The position numbers and the translations under genes were made by a program. Below, piece after piece: positions 34,938 to 43,990 of a DNA stretch of 64,000 nucleotides (position 1 is the stretch's first letter; each line of letters begins with the position of its first letter). Under the pieces are notes generated by a model. The model worked only from the letters and a program-made list of their open reading frames with translations, searched no databases and was not told the DNA's origin. Source of the DNA: Woeseiaceae bacterium (GTDB lineage: Bacteria > Pseudomonadota > Gammaproteobacteria > Steroidobacterales > Woeseiaceae); NCBI GenBank assembly GCA_030065915.1, contig JASJCQ010000017.1:1-64000 (forward strand). The letters run 5' to 3'.

Positions 34938-35987
34938 ATGAGCAATATCGAGCAGGATCGACTGATCAGCGCCGAGTCCGTCAGTGACGACCGCGCGTTC
35001 GACCGCGCGATCCGTCCGAAGTCTCTTGAAGACTATGTCGGGCAGCCGGATGTGAAAGCACAGATGGCGATTTTCATCGAAGCGGCCCGTCGGCGCAGCG
35101 AGGCGCTCGACCACGTGCTGATCTTCGGACCGCCGGGACTCGGCAAGACGACACTGGCGCACATCGTCGCTAATGAGATGAACGTCAATCTTCGCCAGAC
35201 GTCCGGCCCGGTGTTGGAGCGCCCCGGCGATCTGGCGGCCATCCTGACCAACCTCGAGCCGAATGACGTGCTGTTCGTCGATGAGATTCATCGCCTGAGC
35301 CCGGTCGTCGAAGAGGTGTTGTACCCGGCGATGGAAGACTTCCAGCTGGATATCATGATCGGTGAGGGCCCGGCAGCGCGGTCCATCAAGCTCGATCTGC
35401 CGCCGTTTACGCTGGTGGGCGCAACGACACGTGCTGGCCTGCTGACGTCGCCGCTCAGAGATCGTTTCGGCATCGTGCAGCGCCTCGAGTTCTATTCGCC
35501 GACGGACCTGCAGGCGATCGCGGAGCGCTCGGCGGGCATCCTGAACCTGCCGATCGAGACAGAGGGTGCCACCGAAATCGCCCGGCGCTCACGCGGGACA
35601 CCGAGAGTTGCGAATCGACTGCTTCGCCGTGTCCGCGATTTCGCCGAGGTGCAGGCGGACGGCGTCGTGACGGGCAAAGTCGCGAGCGGTGCGATGGACA
35701 TGTTGAAGGTCGATCCGCACGGTTTCGATACGATGGACCGTCGCCTGCTGCGGACGATCATCGAGAAGTTCGACGGCGGACCGGTCGGTATCGAGAGCCT
35801 GGCCGCCGCTATCGGCGAGGAGCGTGGCACGATCGAAGACGTTCTGGAGCCCTACCTGATCCAGCAGGGCTTCATGATGCGGACCGCGAGGGGCCGCGTC
35901 GCGACGCGCCACGCCTATACCCATTTCGGATTGACGCCGCCGGACTCGGGTTCGAGCCCGGAACTCCCGTTGTTCGACCGTGACTGA
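34938..35987 (+). CDS. ruvB: Holliday-junction helicase motor RuvB
   Basis: This 349-residue AAA+ ATPase drives branch migration. Walker A is [12 protein letters not shown], Walker [11 protein letters not shown] and sensor 1 GATTRAG. The arginine-finger region is [13 protein letters not shown], and the C-terminal winged helix ends with [11 protein letters not shown]. The start at 34938 (MSNIEQD) matches the family, and the longer frame overlaps ruvA. The N-terminal [11 protein letters not shown] is typical. Its end overlaps the ybgC start by eight bases, so the recombination genes run into the tol genes on one strand. Confidence 0.97.
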   Translation: MSNIEQDRLISAESVSDDRAFDRAIRPKSLEDYVGQPDVKAQMAIFIEAARRRSEALDHVLIFGPPGLGKTTLAHIVANEMNVNLRQTSGPVLERPGDLAAILTNLEPNDVLFVDEIHRLSPVVEEVLYPAMEDFQLDIMIGEGPAARSIKLDLPPFTLVGATTRAGLLTSPLRDRFGIVQRLEFYSPTDLQAIAERSAGILNLPIETEGATEIARRSRGTPRVANRLLRRVRDFAEVQADGVVTGKVASGAMDMLKVDPHGFDTMDRRLLRTIIEKFDGGPVGIESLAAAIGEERGTIEDVLEPYLIQQGFMMRTARGRVATRHAYTHFGLTPPDSGSSPELPLFDRD

Positions 35988-36393
35988 CTCTGCCGACATT
36001 TTCGAATGGCCGCTTCGCGTCTATTACGAAGACACGGACGCACAAGGTGTCGTCTACTATGCGAACTACTTTCGTTTCCTGGAGCGTGCGCGCACCGAGT
36101 GGCTGCGGTCGCTGGGCGTCGACCAGCGCGAGCTCATGGCGGTCGAACGCCGGATATTCGTCGTCACGAAGACAGAGGCCGAATTCCTGGCCTCGGCGAG
36201 ATTCAATGATGAGCTCATCGTCACGGCCCGGCTCGATGGCCTGTCGCGTGCGACGTTTACTATCGGCCAGGACATCTACGTTAAGGACGAGGCGCGTACG
36301 CATTGCGTGCGCAGTACGGTCGTCGCTGCGTATCTCGATGCGGACAACCACAGGCCGAAGCGAGTACCCCCTGATTTTTTCAGCCCATCCTGA
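35980..36393 (+). CDS. ybgC: YbgC-type acyl-CoA thioesterase of the Tol-Pal cluster
   Basis: This 137-residue hotdog-fold thioesterase begins at a GTG inside the ruvB end. The active-site segment [19 protein letters not shown] contains the catalytic Asp of the 4-hydroxybenzoyl-CoA thioesterase class. It hydrolyses acyl-CoAs and has been linked to phospholipid metabolism in E. coli. Its position before tolQ is conserved across gammaproteobacteria. The start is unusual (GTG, eight-base overlap), but the family N-terminus agrees with it. Confidence 0.93.
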   Translation: MTDSADIFEWPLRVYYEDTDAQGVVYYANYFRFLERARTEWLRSLGVDQRELMAVERRIFVVTKTEAEFLASARFNDELIVTARLDGLSRATFTIGQDIYVKDEARTHCVRSTVVAAYLDADNHRPKRVPPDFFSPS

Positions 36394-36430
36394 TTACCCT
36401 CGGCAGCCGGCCGAGACCTGAGGAAGACAC

Positions 36431-37114
36431 ATGGAATCTGATTTATCCGTCATAGCCCTGATCCTGGAAGCCACCTTACCGGTACAGATCGTCATGATCC
36501 TGCTGCTGCTTGCATCGGTGTATTCGTGGACGATCATTTTCGCAAAGCGGCGCCTGATCAAGAAGACCCAGGCGGCCTCGGACGAGTTCGAGGCAAGCTT
36601 CTGGTCCGGCGGCGATCTGAACACGCTGTATCAGGGTGCCGCTCGCGACGGCAAACCCTTCGGCATGACCAGCATCTTCGAAGCGGGCTTTCGTGAATTC
36701 AATCGCGGATCGAAGCAGGAGACGATTAATCCGGACAAGCTCGTTGAAGAGTGCGCGAGGGCCATGCGCGTTGCGCATATGCGCGAGGTCGACCGCCTGG
36801 AGCAGGGGCTGGCGTCGCTGGCTACGATTGGCTCAACGAGCCCCTACGTGGGTCTGTTTGGCACCGTCTGGGGCATCATGCACGCGTTCTTAGGCCTCGC
36901 CAACGCACAGACGGCGACGCTGGCCGTGGTTGCGCCGCCGATCGCCGAGGCGCTGATCGCGACCGCGATGGGGCTGTTTGCCGCCATCCCGGCCGTTATC
37001 GCCTACAACCGGTTCGCCGACAAGGTCGTCCGCCTGGAGTACCGCTACGACGGATTCGCCGAGGAATTCACGAGCATCTTGCAGCGTCACGCTAGAAGCA
37101 AAGCGAGGGCCTGA
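36431..37114 (+). CDS. tolQ: TolQ, proton-channel subunit of the Tol-Pal motor
   Basis: The protein has 227 residues and belongs to the TolQ/ExbB/MotA family. Three membrane helices lie at about 10-36, 130-155 and 165-190, with a large cytoplasmic loop between the first two. The conserved GSTSPYVGLFGTVWGIMHAF and APPIAEALIATAMGLFAAIP are present. It forms the ring through which protons pass to power TolR and TolA during cell-envelope constriction. It is followed one base later by tolR. Confidence 0.96.
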   Translation: MESDLSVIALILEATLPVQIVMILLLLASVYSWTIIFAKRRLIKKTQAASDEFEASFWSGGDLNTLYQGAARDGKPFGMTSIFEAGFREFNRGSKQETINPDKLVEECARAMRVAHMREVDRLEQGLASLATIGSTSPYVGLFGTVWGIMHAFLGLANAQTATLAVVAPPIAEALIATAMGLFAAIPAVIAYNRFADKVVRLEYRYDGFAEEFTSILQRHARSKARA

Positions 37115-37115
37115 C

Positions 37116-37559
37116 ATGGCGACGCCACTGCAAAAACGCAAACTGATGGGCGAGATCAATGTCGTCCCCTACATCGACGTTATGCTGGTGTTGCTCGTCA
37201 TCTTCATGGTTACAGCGCCGTTGTTGACGCAGGGTATCGAGGTGGAGCTGCCGAAGGCAGGCGCCGAGCCGATCGAGGACGCGGCGAATGAGATACCGCT
37301 GGTATTGAGCGTCGACCGGGACGGTAACCTGTACCTCGACGTCGGCGACGATGAGGACAAGCCGGTTGGCGCCAAGGAAGTCGTCGCGCAGGTCCGCAAC
37401 GTGCTGAACGCGAATCCGGACATCGCCGTGCTGGTCAAGGCAGATCGCGCTGTCGAGTACGGTTACGTCGTCGGGGCAATGGTTTTATTGCAACAAGGCG
37501 GCGCGGACACGGTCGGATTCGTAACAGACCCGTTGGATACCTACCCGGTACCCGAGTAA
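37116..37559 (+). CDS. tolR: TolR, proton-channel partner of TolQ
   Basis: This 147-residue protein has one membrane helix (about 18-38) bearing the proton-carrying Asp in VVPYIDVMLVLLVIFMV. The periplasmic domain, with DRAVEYGYVVGAMVLLQQ, dimerises and can contact peptidoglycan. The start MATPLQKRK lies at 37116, one base after the tolQ stop. The longer frame overlapping tolQ has no family sequence. It belongs to the ExbD/TolR family, and the tol context distinguishes it from ExbD. Confidence 0.95.
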   Translation: MATPLQKRKLMGEINVVPYIDVMLVLLVIFMVTAPLLTQGIEVELPKAGAEPIEDAANEIPLVLSVDRDGNLYLDVGDDEDKPVGAKEVVAQVRNVLNANPDIAVLVKADRAVEYGYVVGAMVLLQQGGADTVGFVTDPLDTYPVPE

Positions 37560-37579
37560 TCGTCGAGCCAGTCTGAACC

Positions 37580-38473
37580 TTGAGCAATACCCGTCAATAC
37601 ATCCTCCCGTTCACGCTCGCGACGCTGTTGCACGTCGCGCTGGTGGCTGTGCTGGCCGCGGGATTCGCATTTCCGGTCCAGAACAAGCCGATCACGCCGC
37701 TGGCGGTGAAAGCGACGCTGGTCCTGGACGATGCGTCGGCGCCGCCACCCGTGCCCGTCGAAGTTGAAGAGCCAGAATCCGAGCCTGAACCTGAACCTAT
37801 TCCAGAACCGCCGCCGGACGACGAGCAGGCGCGTATACAGGCCGAGGAGGAAAAGCGCCGCGAAGACGCGCGCATCGAGCAGGAACGCCTGAGTCGCATC
37901 GAGGAGGCAAAGCGCGAGGCCGAGCGCAAGGCTGAAGAAGAACGCCAACGCATCGCGGCCGAGGAAGCGAAGAAGAAAGCCGAGGAGGAAGCGCGGCAGA
38001 AGCGTGAGGAAGAAGCGCGACGCAAGCGTGAGGAAGAGGAGCGACTCGAGGAGGCGCGCCGGCAGGCCGAGATCGAACGGGAGAGAGAAATCCAGCGCCA
38101 GCGTGAAGAGAATGAACGGCGCAGGCGCGAACTGGAGAATGAGGCCCGGCAGCGGGAGATCGACGCGGAGGCGCGGCGTCTGGACGTGATCGCATCAGGC
38201 GCACTCCAGGCGTATGTCTTCGCGATCAATCAGAAGATCACGCGCAACTGGATCAAGCCGGCCAGCGCGGGGCCGGGCCTCGAATGCACGGTCCAGGTAC
38301 GTCAGTTGCCGGGCGGCGAGGTCGTCAGCGTCAATGTCAGACGGTGTAACGGTGACGCGGCCGTCGTACGGTCCGTTGAAGCTGCGGTGAGAAAAGCATC
38401 GCCTCTCCCGGATCCACCAGACCCAAGTATTTTTGAACAAAACTTGACCATCATTTTCAAACCTGAACAATAA
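37580..38473 (+). CDS. tolA: TolA, envelope-spanning arm of Tol-Pal
   Basis: The protein has 297 residues from a TTG start at 37580. An N-terminal membrane helix (about 8-28, with the SH-like LLHVALVAVLAAG) contacts TolQR. A Pro/Glu-rich stretch (about 55-80) and a long charged coiled coil (about 85-195) built from Glu/Arg repeats follow. The C-terminal TolA/TonB-like domain (about 200-297) ends with FEQNLTIIFKPEQ. In E. coli the coil is lysine/alanine-rich; here arginine replaces most lysines. TolA links the motor to TolB and Pal. Confidence 0.93.
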   Translation: MSNTRQYILPFTLATLLHVALVAVLAAGFAFPVQNKPITPLAVKATLVLDDASAPPPVPVEVEEPESEPEPEPIPEPPPDDEQARIQAEEEKRREDARIEQERLSRIEEAKREAERKAEEERQRIAAEEAKKKAEEEARQKREEEARRKREEEERLEEARRQAEIEREREIQRQREENERRRRELENEARQREIDAEARRLDVIASGALQAYVFAINQKITRNWIKPASAGPGLECTVQVRQLPGGEVVSVNVRRCNGDAAVVRSVEAAVRKASPLPDPPDPSIFEQNLTIIFKPEQ

Positions 38474-38499
38474 CGCTCGCACAGCATCCCGGAGACACT

Positions 38500-39795
38500 G
38501 TGAGAAAAGCACTCGTTCTGACTATTTGCCTGCTGGTCGCTACGACGGCATCCGCCGACCTGGAGGTCATCATTACAGAAGGCGGCGTGAAGCAGCGCCC
38601 GATCGCCGTAGTTCCTTTCGGCTGGTCAGGCCAGGACGCCGAGGCCCCGATTGACGTTGCGTCGGTCATCGCTGCGGATCTGAAGCGCAGCGGCCGCTTC
38701 GATCCCATGGCGGAAGACGGGATGCTGCAGAAACCGACGGTAGGCGCGGACCTGGACTTCGACGACTGGAGCATCCTGAAGGTTGAGGCCGTCGTCATCG
38801 GCCGCATCGAGCAGACCGGTGCAAACGCCTACAACGTGCAGTTCCAGCTGTTCGATCCATTCCGGCGTGAGCAGCTAGTGGGCTACCGGATGCCGGCCAG
38901 CAAGGGCACGATGCGTCGCGTCGCACATCGGCTCGCCGACATGATTTACGAGGAACTGACGGGCATCAAGGGCGTGTTTGCGACCAAGGTGACCTACGTC
39001 ACCGCGGACAGAAACGGCAACGATACGACCTACAGGCTGGTCGTGGCCGATTTCGACGGCGAGAACGAGACGGTCATCATGGAGAGCACCGACCCGATCA
39101 TGTCCCCGGCCTGGTCGCCGGACAGCCGCCGTATCGCCTACGTGTCCTTCGAGGACCAACGCTCGTCGATTTTCGTGCAGACCCTGAGGACCGGCAATCG
39201 CATCAAAGTGTCGAGCCGGCCAGGCATCAACGGTGCACCGTCGTTCTCGCCCGATGGTCGACAACTCGTGATCACGCAGGGCGGTGTCGATGGCAACCTC
39301 GACATCTACGTCCTGGACCTCGTGTCGCGCCAGACACGCCGCCTGACCGAGCACAGGGCCATCGATACAGAAGGCACGTGGTCGCCGGACGGGCGCTACA
39401 TCTATTTCACGTCGGATCGCAGCGGCGGACCGCAGGTCTACCGCGTTCCCGTCAGCGGTGGCACACCGGAGCGCGTGACCTTTGAGGGGAGCTATAATGC
39501 AAGACCTCGATTGTCACCGGACGGAAACAAGCTTGCCGTGGTGCACAACGATCGCGGCAACTTTCGCATTGCCGTCATGGATCTCGGGCGCAAGGATATG
39601 CTGATTTTGTCGGCCGGCTCGCAGGATGAGAGCCCGAGTTTCGCGCCGAACAGCGACACGCTGATCTACGCGACCCGGCAACGGCGCAACGGCGTGCTGG
39701 AGACGGTCTCGGCCGACGGTCTGATTCGCCAACGGCTGGCGTCCAGACAGGGGGACGTTCGGGAACCTGTCTGGTCGCCGTTTGAGCGGTTTTAG
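38500..39795 (+). CDS. tolB: TolB, periplasmic beta-propeller
   Basis: This 431-residue protein starts at a GTG with the signal peptide MRKALVLTICLLVATTASA. An N-terminal alpha/beta domain (about 22-160) precedes a six-bladed propeller with repeats such as PAWSPDSRRIAYVS, PSFSPDGRQLVIT and GTWSPDGRYIYFTS. TolB binds Pal and TolA and helps Pal cluster at the division site. It ends LASRQGDVREPVWSPF, typical of the family. The spacing to tolA is 26 bases. Confidence 0.96.
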   Translation: MRKALVLTICLLVATTASADLEVIITEGGVKQRPIAVVPFGWSGQDAEAPIDVASVIAADLKRSGRFDPMAEDGMLQKPTVGADLDFDDWSILKVEAVVIGRIEQTGANAYNVQFQLFDPFRREQLVGYRMPASKGTMRRVAHRLADMIYEELTGIKGVFATKVTYVTADRNGNDTTYRLVVADFDGENETVIMESTDPIMSPAWSPDSRRIAYVSFEDQRSSIFVQTLRTGNRIKVSSRPGINGAPSFSPDGRQLVITQGGVDGNLDIYVLDLVSRQTRRLTEHRAIDTEGTWSPDGRYIYFTSDRSGGPQVYRVPVSGGTPERVTFEGSYNARPRLSPDGNKLAVVHNDRGNFRIAVMDLGRKDMLILSAGSQDESPSFAPNSDTLIYATRQRRNGVLETVSADGLIRQRLASRQGDVREPVWSPFERF

Positions 39796-39844
39796 AAGAA
39801 TTCATGTGAATTATTATAAAAGATTCATAACATACTGTTTTAAA

Positions 39845-39850
39845 TATAAT
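39845..39850 (+). promoter_or_regulatory. Possible promoter -10 box before pal
   Basis: TATAAT is found at 39845-39850 inside a strikingly AT-rich stretch (39796-39869) between tolB and pal. The surrounding genes are about 60 percent GC. No good -35 box lies 16-18 bases upstream, and a start here would leave only about 13 bases of leader. I regard it as a possible extra promoter for pal-cpoB. Confidence 0.35.
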
Positions 39851-39869
39851 TATGTGTAAGGATTCCCCT

Positions 39870-40400
39870 ATGAAATTGATCAAAGCGACCGCGGCAGCAT
39901 CGCTGCTCGTTCTGGCAGCCTGCGGCGGCAATACGATCCCCGATCCGGACCCGGATGGCACGGTCTACGGCTCTGACAGCGGCAGCGACGCCGATACCTT
40001 CGGCAGCGGCGACGATGGCATGTCCGGTGGCGGCTTTGTCGGCGATGACTCGAACGGCATGTCCGGCGAGCTGACTAACGTCATCTACTTCGAGTTCGAT
40101 TCTTCCGAGGTCAGCGCAGACTCGACCGATGTGGTCCTGAGGCACGCGATGCAGCTTGCCGACGACCAGCGACTGACGGTGCGCCTGGAAGGCCATGCCG
40201 ATGAGCGCGGAAGCCGTGAGTACAACATCGGCCTCGGCGAGCGTCGCGCACAAGCCGTGCGCCAGATCCTGCTGTTGCAGGGCGCGACGCCGGCACAGAT
40301 CTCGACGGTTAGCTTTGGCGAAGAACGTCCGGCCGACTTCGGCAGCGACGAGAGCGCTTACGCATTGAACCGCAGGGTCGTTTTCACCTATACCAACTAA
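39870..40400 (+). CDS. pal: Pal, peptidoglycan-associated lipoprotein
   Basis: This 176-residue outer-membrane lipoprotein has the lipobox LVLAAC and a Gly/Asp/Ser-rich linker (about 22-60). An OmpA-like domain follows, with the peptidoglycan-binding LRLEGHADERGSREYNIGLG-type region (here VRLEGHADERGSREYN) and RRAQAVRQILL. It anchors the outer membrane to the cell wall. The start MKLIKATAAAS at 39870 is preferred over the ATG at 39852 because the shorter form begins with the signal peptide. An AT-rich gap precedes it. Confidence 0.96.
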   Translation: MKLIKATAAASLLVLAACGGNTIPDPDPDGTVYGSDSGSDADTFGSGDDGMSGGGFVGDDSNGMSGELTNVIYFEFDSSEVSADSTDVVLRHAMQLADDQRLTVRLEGHADERGSREYNIGLGERRAQAVRQILLLQGATPAQISTVSFGEERPADFGSDESAYALNRRVVFTYTN

Positions 40401-40404
40401 GCCT

Positions 40405-41178
40405 ATGACTGCTATCGCAAAGCGAGCATCTGTCGCGCTGTCTGCGGCGCTACTGTCCGGTTGTCTCGCCGTGACGCCGCCAGCGGAAGACCCGGTGCTG
40501 ATCAAGCTTAACGAGCTGGAGCGGCGCCTGGAGTCGATCGAGCGCGTCGTACAGAACCAGAGCCTCGTCTCGCTGGCGCAGGACGTGTCCGCGCTGGAGC
40601 GCCGAGTCGATGAGTTGCAGGGTTCGACGGAGGAGCTCGCTTACGCGGCGACGGAGACGACCGATCGTCAACGCGATCTCTACGCGGACCTGGATTCCCG
40701 GATACAGGAGCTCTCCGAGCGACTGGAGTCAGCCAGTGTCAACGTCCTGGACGGTGGCCCGCTGGCGCCGGGACAGCTGCCAATGCCGGGCGGCACGGAC
40801 CGGGACAACTACCAGGCGGCCTTTGAGTTGTTGAAACAGCAGCGCTACGAGCCCGCGGCGATGGCATTCCAGCAGTTTCTTGTGACTTATCCAGATAGCG
40901 ACCTGGCGGCGAACGCGCAGTACTGGCTTGCCGAGTCTTACTACGTGACGCAGCGTTTCGACGAAGCACTGACGGCGTTTCGCAGCGTGTACGAGACCTA
41001 TCCCGGCTCCGGCAAGGTGCCGGACGCCTTGCTGAAGATCGGCTACTGCAACTATGAGCTGGAGCGCTGGGACGATGCGAAGCGCTCGCTCAGACGTGTA
41101 CAGAGTGAGTATCCCGAGACGACGGCTGCCCGGCTGGCCGTGCAGCGGCTCGATCGCATGACGGAAGAGGGCGTCTGA
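40405..41178 (+). CDS. cpoB: CpoB (YbgF), Tol-Pal-associated coordinator protein
   Basis: This 257-residue secreted protein has a signal peptide ending near SGCLA, which could be a lipobox. A coiled-coil trimerisation region follows (about 30-105). The C-terminal TPR domain has repeats around YQAAFELLKQQRYEPAAMAF, AQYWLAESYYVTQRFDEAL and LKIGYCNYELERWDDAKRSL. In E. coli CpoB links peptidoglycan synthesis by PBP1B with Tol-driven outer-membrane constriction. It lies four bases after pal and ends the tol-pal cluster. Confidence 0.93.
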   Translation: MTAIAKRASVALSAALLSGCLAVTPPAEDPVLIKLNELERRLESIERVVQNQSLVSLAQDVSALERRVDELQGSTEELAYAATETTDRQRDLYADLDSRIQELSERLESASVNVLDGGPLAPGQLPMPGGTDRDNYQAAFELLKQQRYEPAAMAFQQFLVTYPDSDLAANAQYWLAESYYVTQRFDEALTAFRSVYETYPGSGKVPDALLKIGYCNYELERWDDAKRSLRRVQSEYPETTAARLAVQRLDRMTEEGV

Positions 41179-41287
41179 CCCCGGGCGGGACGCATCCAAC
41201 ATCGCGTTGAGAACACCGGATCGGGCTTGTCATTTGGCTGCGTTACGGTATTATCCCGCAGCTTCTCGCAGCGACCGCTGCACAGGC

Positions 41288-41362
41288 GGGGCGTTAGCTC
41301 AGAGGTAGAGCATTCGGCTTTTAACCGACTGGTCGTAGGTTCGATCCCTACACGCCCCACCA
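41288..41362 (+). tRNA. tRNA-Lys (anticodon UUU)
   Basis: Acceptor arm GGGGCGT (41288-41294) pairs with ACGCCCC (41352-41358), followed by the discriminator A and an encoded CCA (41360-41362). The D-arm is GCTCAGAGGTAGAGC. The anticodon loop CTTTTAA has TTT at 41320-41322, and the T-arm is GTAGGTTCGATCCCTAC. The anticodon stem has one mismatch at its base. A lysine tRNA immediately after cpoB is also found in E. coli, where lysT follows ybgF. Confidence 0.95.
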
Positions 41363-41512
41363 CTTTTTCCCTTGCGACAAAGCAATCCCTGACTATCCGC
41401 CGTGTACCGGATGGTTTTGCGTGCTTCGTACGAAATAATTTCATCTAAAACAGGCGACTCCGCGCCCATCTCTGGCTATCATCCACGCCTTTCTCACAGG
41501 GAGTCTCGTTTC

Positions 41513-43990
41513 GTGGCGCAAGCGCGTTTCAGCATCCACAAGTTCGGCGGCAGCAGCCTTGCCGACGCCGCCTGTTTTCGCCGGGTCGCGGGCATCCTGC
41601 TCGGGCTCAAGGAAGATCGGGTCGGCGTCGTCGTGTCCGCGATGGGCGGCATGACCGACGCGTTGTTCAATCTGTCGATGCTGGCTGAACGAAACGACGC
41701 TGCCTTCGAGCAGGAACTGGCCGTCATCGGTGAGCGCTACTCCGATACCGCCAACGAATTACTGGAAGCCGGCACCCGCGTCGACGTGCTGGACGCCTGG
41801 CGTACCGATGCCGACGACATCCTTGACCTGTTGCGGGCTATTGCACTCGTGCGTTCCGCGCCGCAGCGCAGCCGCGATGTCATTGCGGGCTACGGCGAAG
41901 TCTGGTCTGCGCGACTGCTGGCCGCCCTGCTGGGCCAGCTGTCGCCAGAGCACGGCGGTACCTGGGTGGACGCACGGCGTGTGATCACGGTCAGCCAGAC
42001 CGAACTCGGCCCGTCCGTCATCTGGGACGCCTCGCAGGCCAAGTTTGATGACGAGGTTGACCCGGAGTTTGCTGGCATCGCCGCGATCACCGGCTTCATC
42101 GCGACGGACGAGGAGGGGTTGCAGACGACGTTGGGGCGCAACGGCAGCGATTACTCCGCATCGATTTTCGCCGCTTTGTCCGACGCGAAGGACCTGACGA
42201 TCTGGACCGACGTCGAGGGCGTCATGAGCGCGGACCCCCGCCAGGTTCCCGAGGCGCGTGTCATCGACGAGCTGACCTACAGCGAGGCGATGGAACTCGC
42301 GTACTTCGGGGCGAAAGTCCTGCATCCCCAGACCCTGGGGCCCGTTGTGGACCGGGATATCCCGGTGTTCATTCGCAGCAGCCTGAATCCGGCACATCCC
42401 GGCAGCCGAATCGGTCCGGAGGCCAGCAACGGGCACAGCATCAAAGGCATTACAGCCGTCGGTGGCATGGCGCTCGTCAACCTCGAGGGTTCGGGCATGA
42501 TCGGCGTGCCGGGCACGGCCGACCGCCTGTTCGCCTCCCTGAAGGAGGCCGGTGTCTCGGTGACGCTGATCTCGCAAGCGAGTTCCGAGCACTCGATCTG
42601 TATCGCGGTGCCGGACGAGGTGGCCGAGCACGCGAAGCAGGTCATCGCCAACGAATTCGCCGAAGAACTGGGATCCGGACAGATTCAGAAGGTGGACGTG
42701 ACTCCGGCGCAAAGCATTGTCGCTGTCGTTGGCGACGGCATGGCAGGCGTTCCGGGCATTGCAGCGCGCTTCTTCGGCACGATGGGCAAGGCCAGCATCA
42801 ACATACGTGCGATCGCCCAGGGCTCATCGGAGCGCAATATCTCTGCCGTTATCGACTCCGAGCAGTCGGTCAAGGCGCTGAGGGCTGCGCATTCCGGTTT
42901 CTACCTGTCGGCCAAGACCGTCTCTATCGGACTGATCGGGCCGGGTACCGTCGGCAAGACCTTCCTCGAACAACTGAGTCGTCGCAAGGCGCAACTGCTG
43001 GAAGACTTCAACCTGGACTTGCGCGTGCGTGCTATCGCCAGGTCAAAGACGATGCTGCTGGGCGATCGAGAGGTCGGCCTCGATGCCTGGGCTACCGAGA
43101 TGGCGGACGACGCAATAGCGCTGGATTTCGAGCAGTTCGAACAGCACATCAACCCGGATCATTTGCCGCACGCGGTCATCGTCGACTGCACGGCAAATGA
43201 CGACGTGGCGTCGCGCTACGCAGGCTGGCTTGCCAACGGTATCCACGTTGTGACGCCGAACAAGAAAGCGTTCAGCGGCCCCATCGACTACTACAGGACG
43301 ATGCAGGTCGAAGCACACAAGACCTCGTCGCACATCTTCTACGAGACGACCGTCGGTGCCGCACTGCCGATCATCTCCACGCTCAACGACCTGGTTCACA
43401 CCGGCGACGAGATACGATCGATCGACGGCATCTTCTCCGGAACGCTGGCCTACCTGTTCAATGTCTACGACGGCAAGACGCCGTTCTCAGAGATCGTCAG
43501 GAATGCGAAAGAGAGCGGCTACACCGAACCGGATCCACGTGACGACCTGTCCGGCATGGACGTCGCGCGCAAGCTGACGATCCTCGCGAGGGAGTTCAGG
43601 CAGGACATTGAGATCGGCGACTTCCCGGTCGAGAACCTCGTACCCGAAACGCTGCGCGAAGGCAGTATCGACGACTTTCTCGACAAGCTATCCGACTACG
43701 ACGACGAGATCCTGGCGCGCTTCGAGGCCGCACAGAAGAAGGGCTGCAACCTGCGCTACGTGGCACGCCTGACGGCCGGCGGCGAAGCCTCGGTGGGGCT
43801 TGCCGAGGTCAAAGAGGATCATCCGTTTAGCAACATCAACCTGACCGACAACGTCGTGCAGTTCGAGACGTCACGCTACTCGGCGAATCCGCTCGTCGTG
43901 CAGGGCCCCGGCGCGGGACCGGAAGTTACCGCCGCGGGCGTCTTTGCCGACGTCCTGCGCCTGGCGAGGTATCTTGACTCGGATGACTAG
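41513..43990 (+). CDS. thrA: Bifunctional aspartokinase/homoserine dehydrogenase
   Basis: This 825-residue fusion catalyses the first and third steps of threonine/methionine synthesis from aspartate. The kinase half has FSIHKFGGSSLAD at the N-terminus and TTLGRNGSDYSAS. Two ACT domains (about 320-470) would sense threonine. The dehydrogenase half begins VSIGLIGPGTVGKTFLEQL and includes HVVTPNKKAFSG and IDGIFSGTLAYLFN. The GTG at 41513 follows AGGGAG. The frame upstream from 41402 overlaps no conserved sequence. No threonine-rich leader peptide is seen before it. The length fits E. coli ThrA (820). Confidence 0.95.
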   Translation: MAQARFSIHKFGGSSLADAACFRRVAGILLGLKEDRVGVVVSAMGGMTDALFNLSMLAERNDAAFEQELAVIGERYSDTANELLEAGTRVDVLDAWRTDADDILDLLRAIALVRSAPQRSRDVIAGYGEVWSARLLAALLGQLSPEHGGTWVDARRVITVSQTELGPSVIWDASQAKFDDEVDPEFAGIAAITGFIATDEEGLQTTLGRNGSDYSASIFAALSDAKDLTIWTDVEGVMSADPRQVPEARVIDELTYSEAMELAYFGAKVLHPQTLGPVVDRDIPVFIRSSLNPAHPGSRIGPEASNGHSIKGITAVGGMALVNLEGSGMIGVPGTADRLFASLKEAGVSVTLISQASSEHSICIAVPDEVAEHAKQVIANEFAEELGSGQIQKVDVTPAQSIVAVVGDGMAGVPGIAARFFGTMGKASINIRAIAQGSSERNISAVIDSEQSVKALRAAHSGFYLSAKTVSIGLIGPGTVGKTFLEQLSRRKAQLLEDFNLDLRVRAIARSKTMLLGDREVGLDAWATEMADDAIALDFEQFEQHINPDHLPHAVIVDCTANDDVASRYAGWLANGIHVVTPNKKAFSGPIDYYRTMQVEAHKTSSHIFYETTVGAALPIISTLNDLVHTGDEIRSIDGIFSGTLAYLFNVYDGKTPFSEIVRNAKESGYTEPDPRDDLSGMDVARKLTILAREFRQDIEIGDFPVENLVPETLREGSIDDFLDKLSDYDDEILARFEAAQKKGCNLRYVARLTAGGEASVGLAEVKEDHPFSNINLTDNVVQFETSRYSANPLVVQGPGAGPEVTAAGVFADVLRLARYLDSDD

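Noticed and set aside
41363-41512. Threonine attenuator leader before thrA
   Set aside because: No short frame rich in Thr/Ile codons and no terminator/antiterminator pair is visible. Regulation by threonine feedback on ThrA is enough to explain control.
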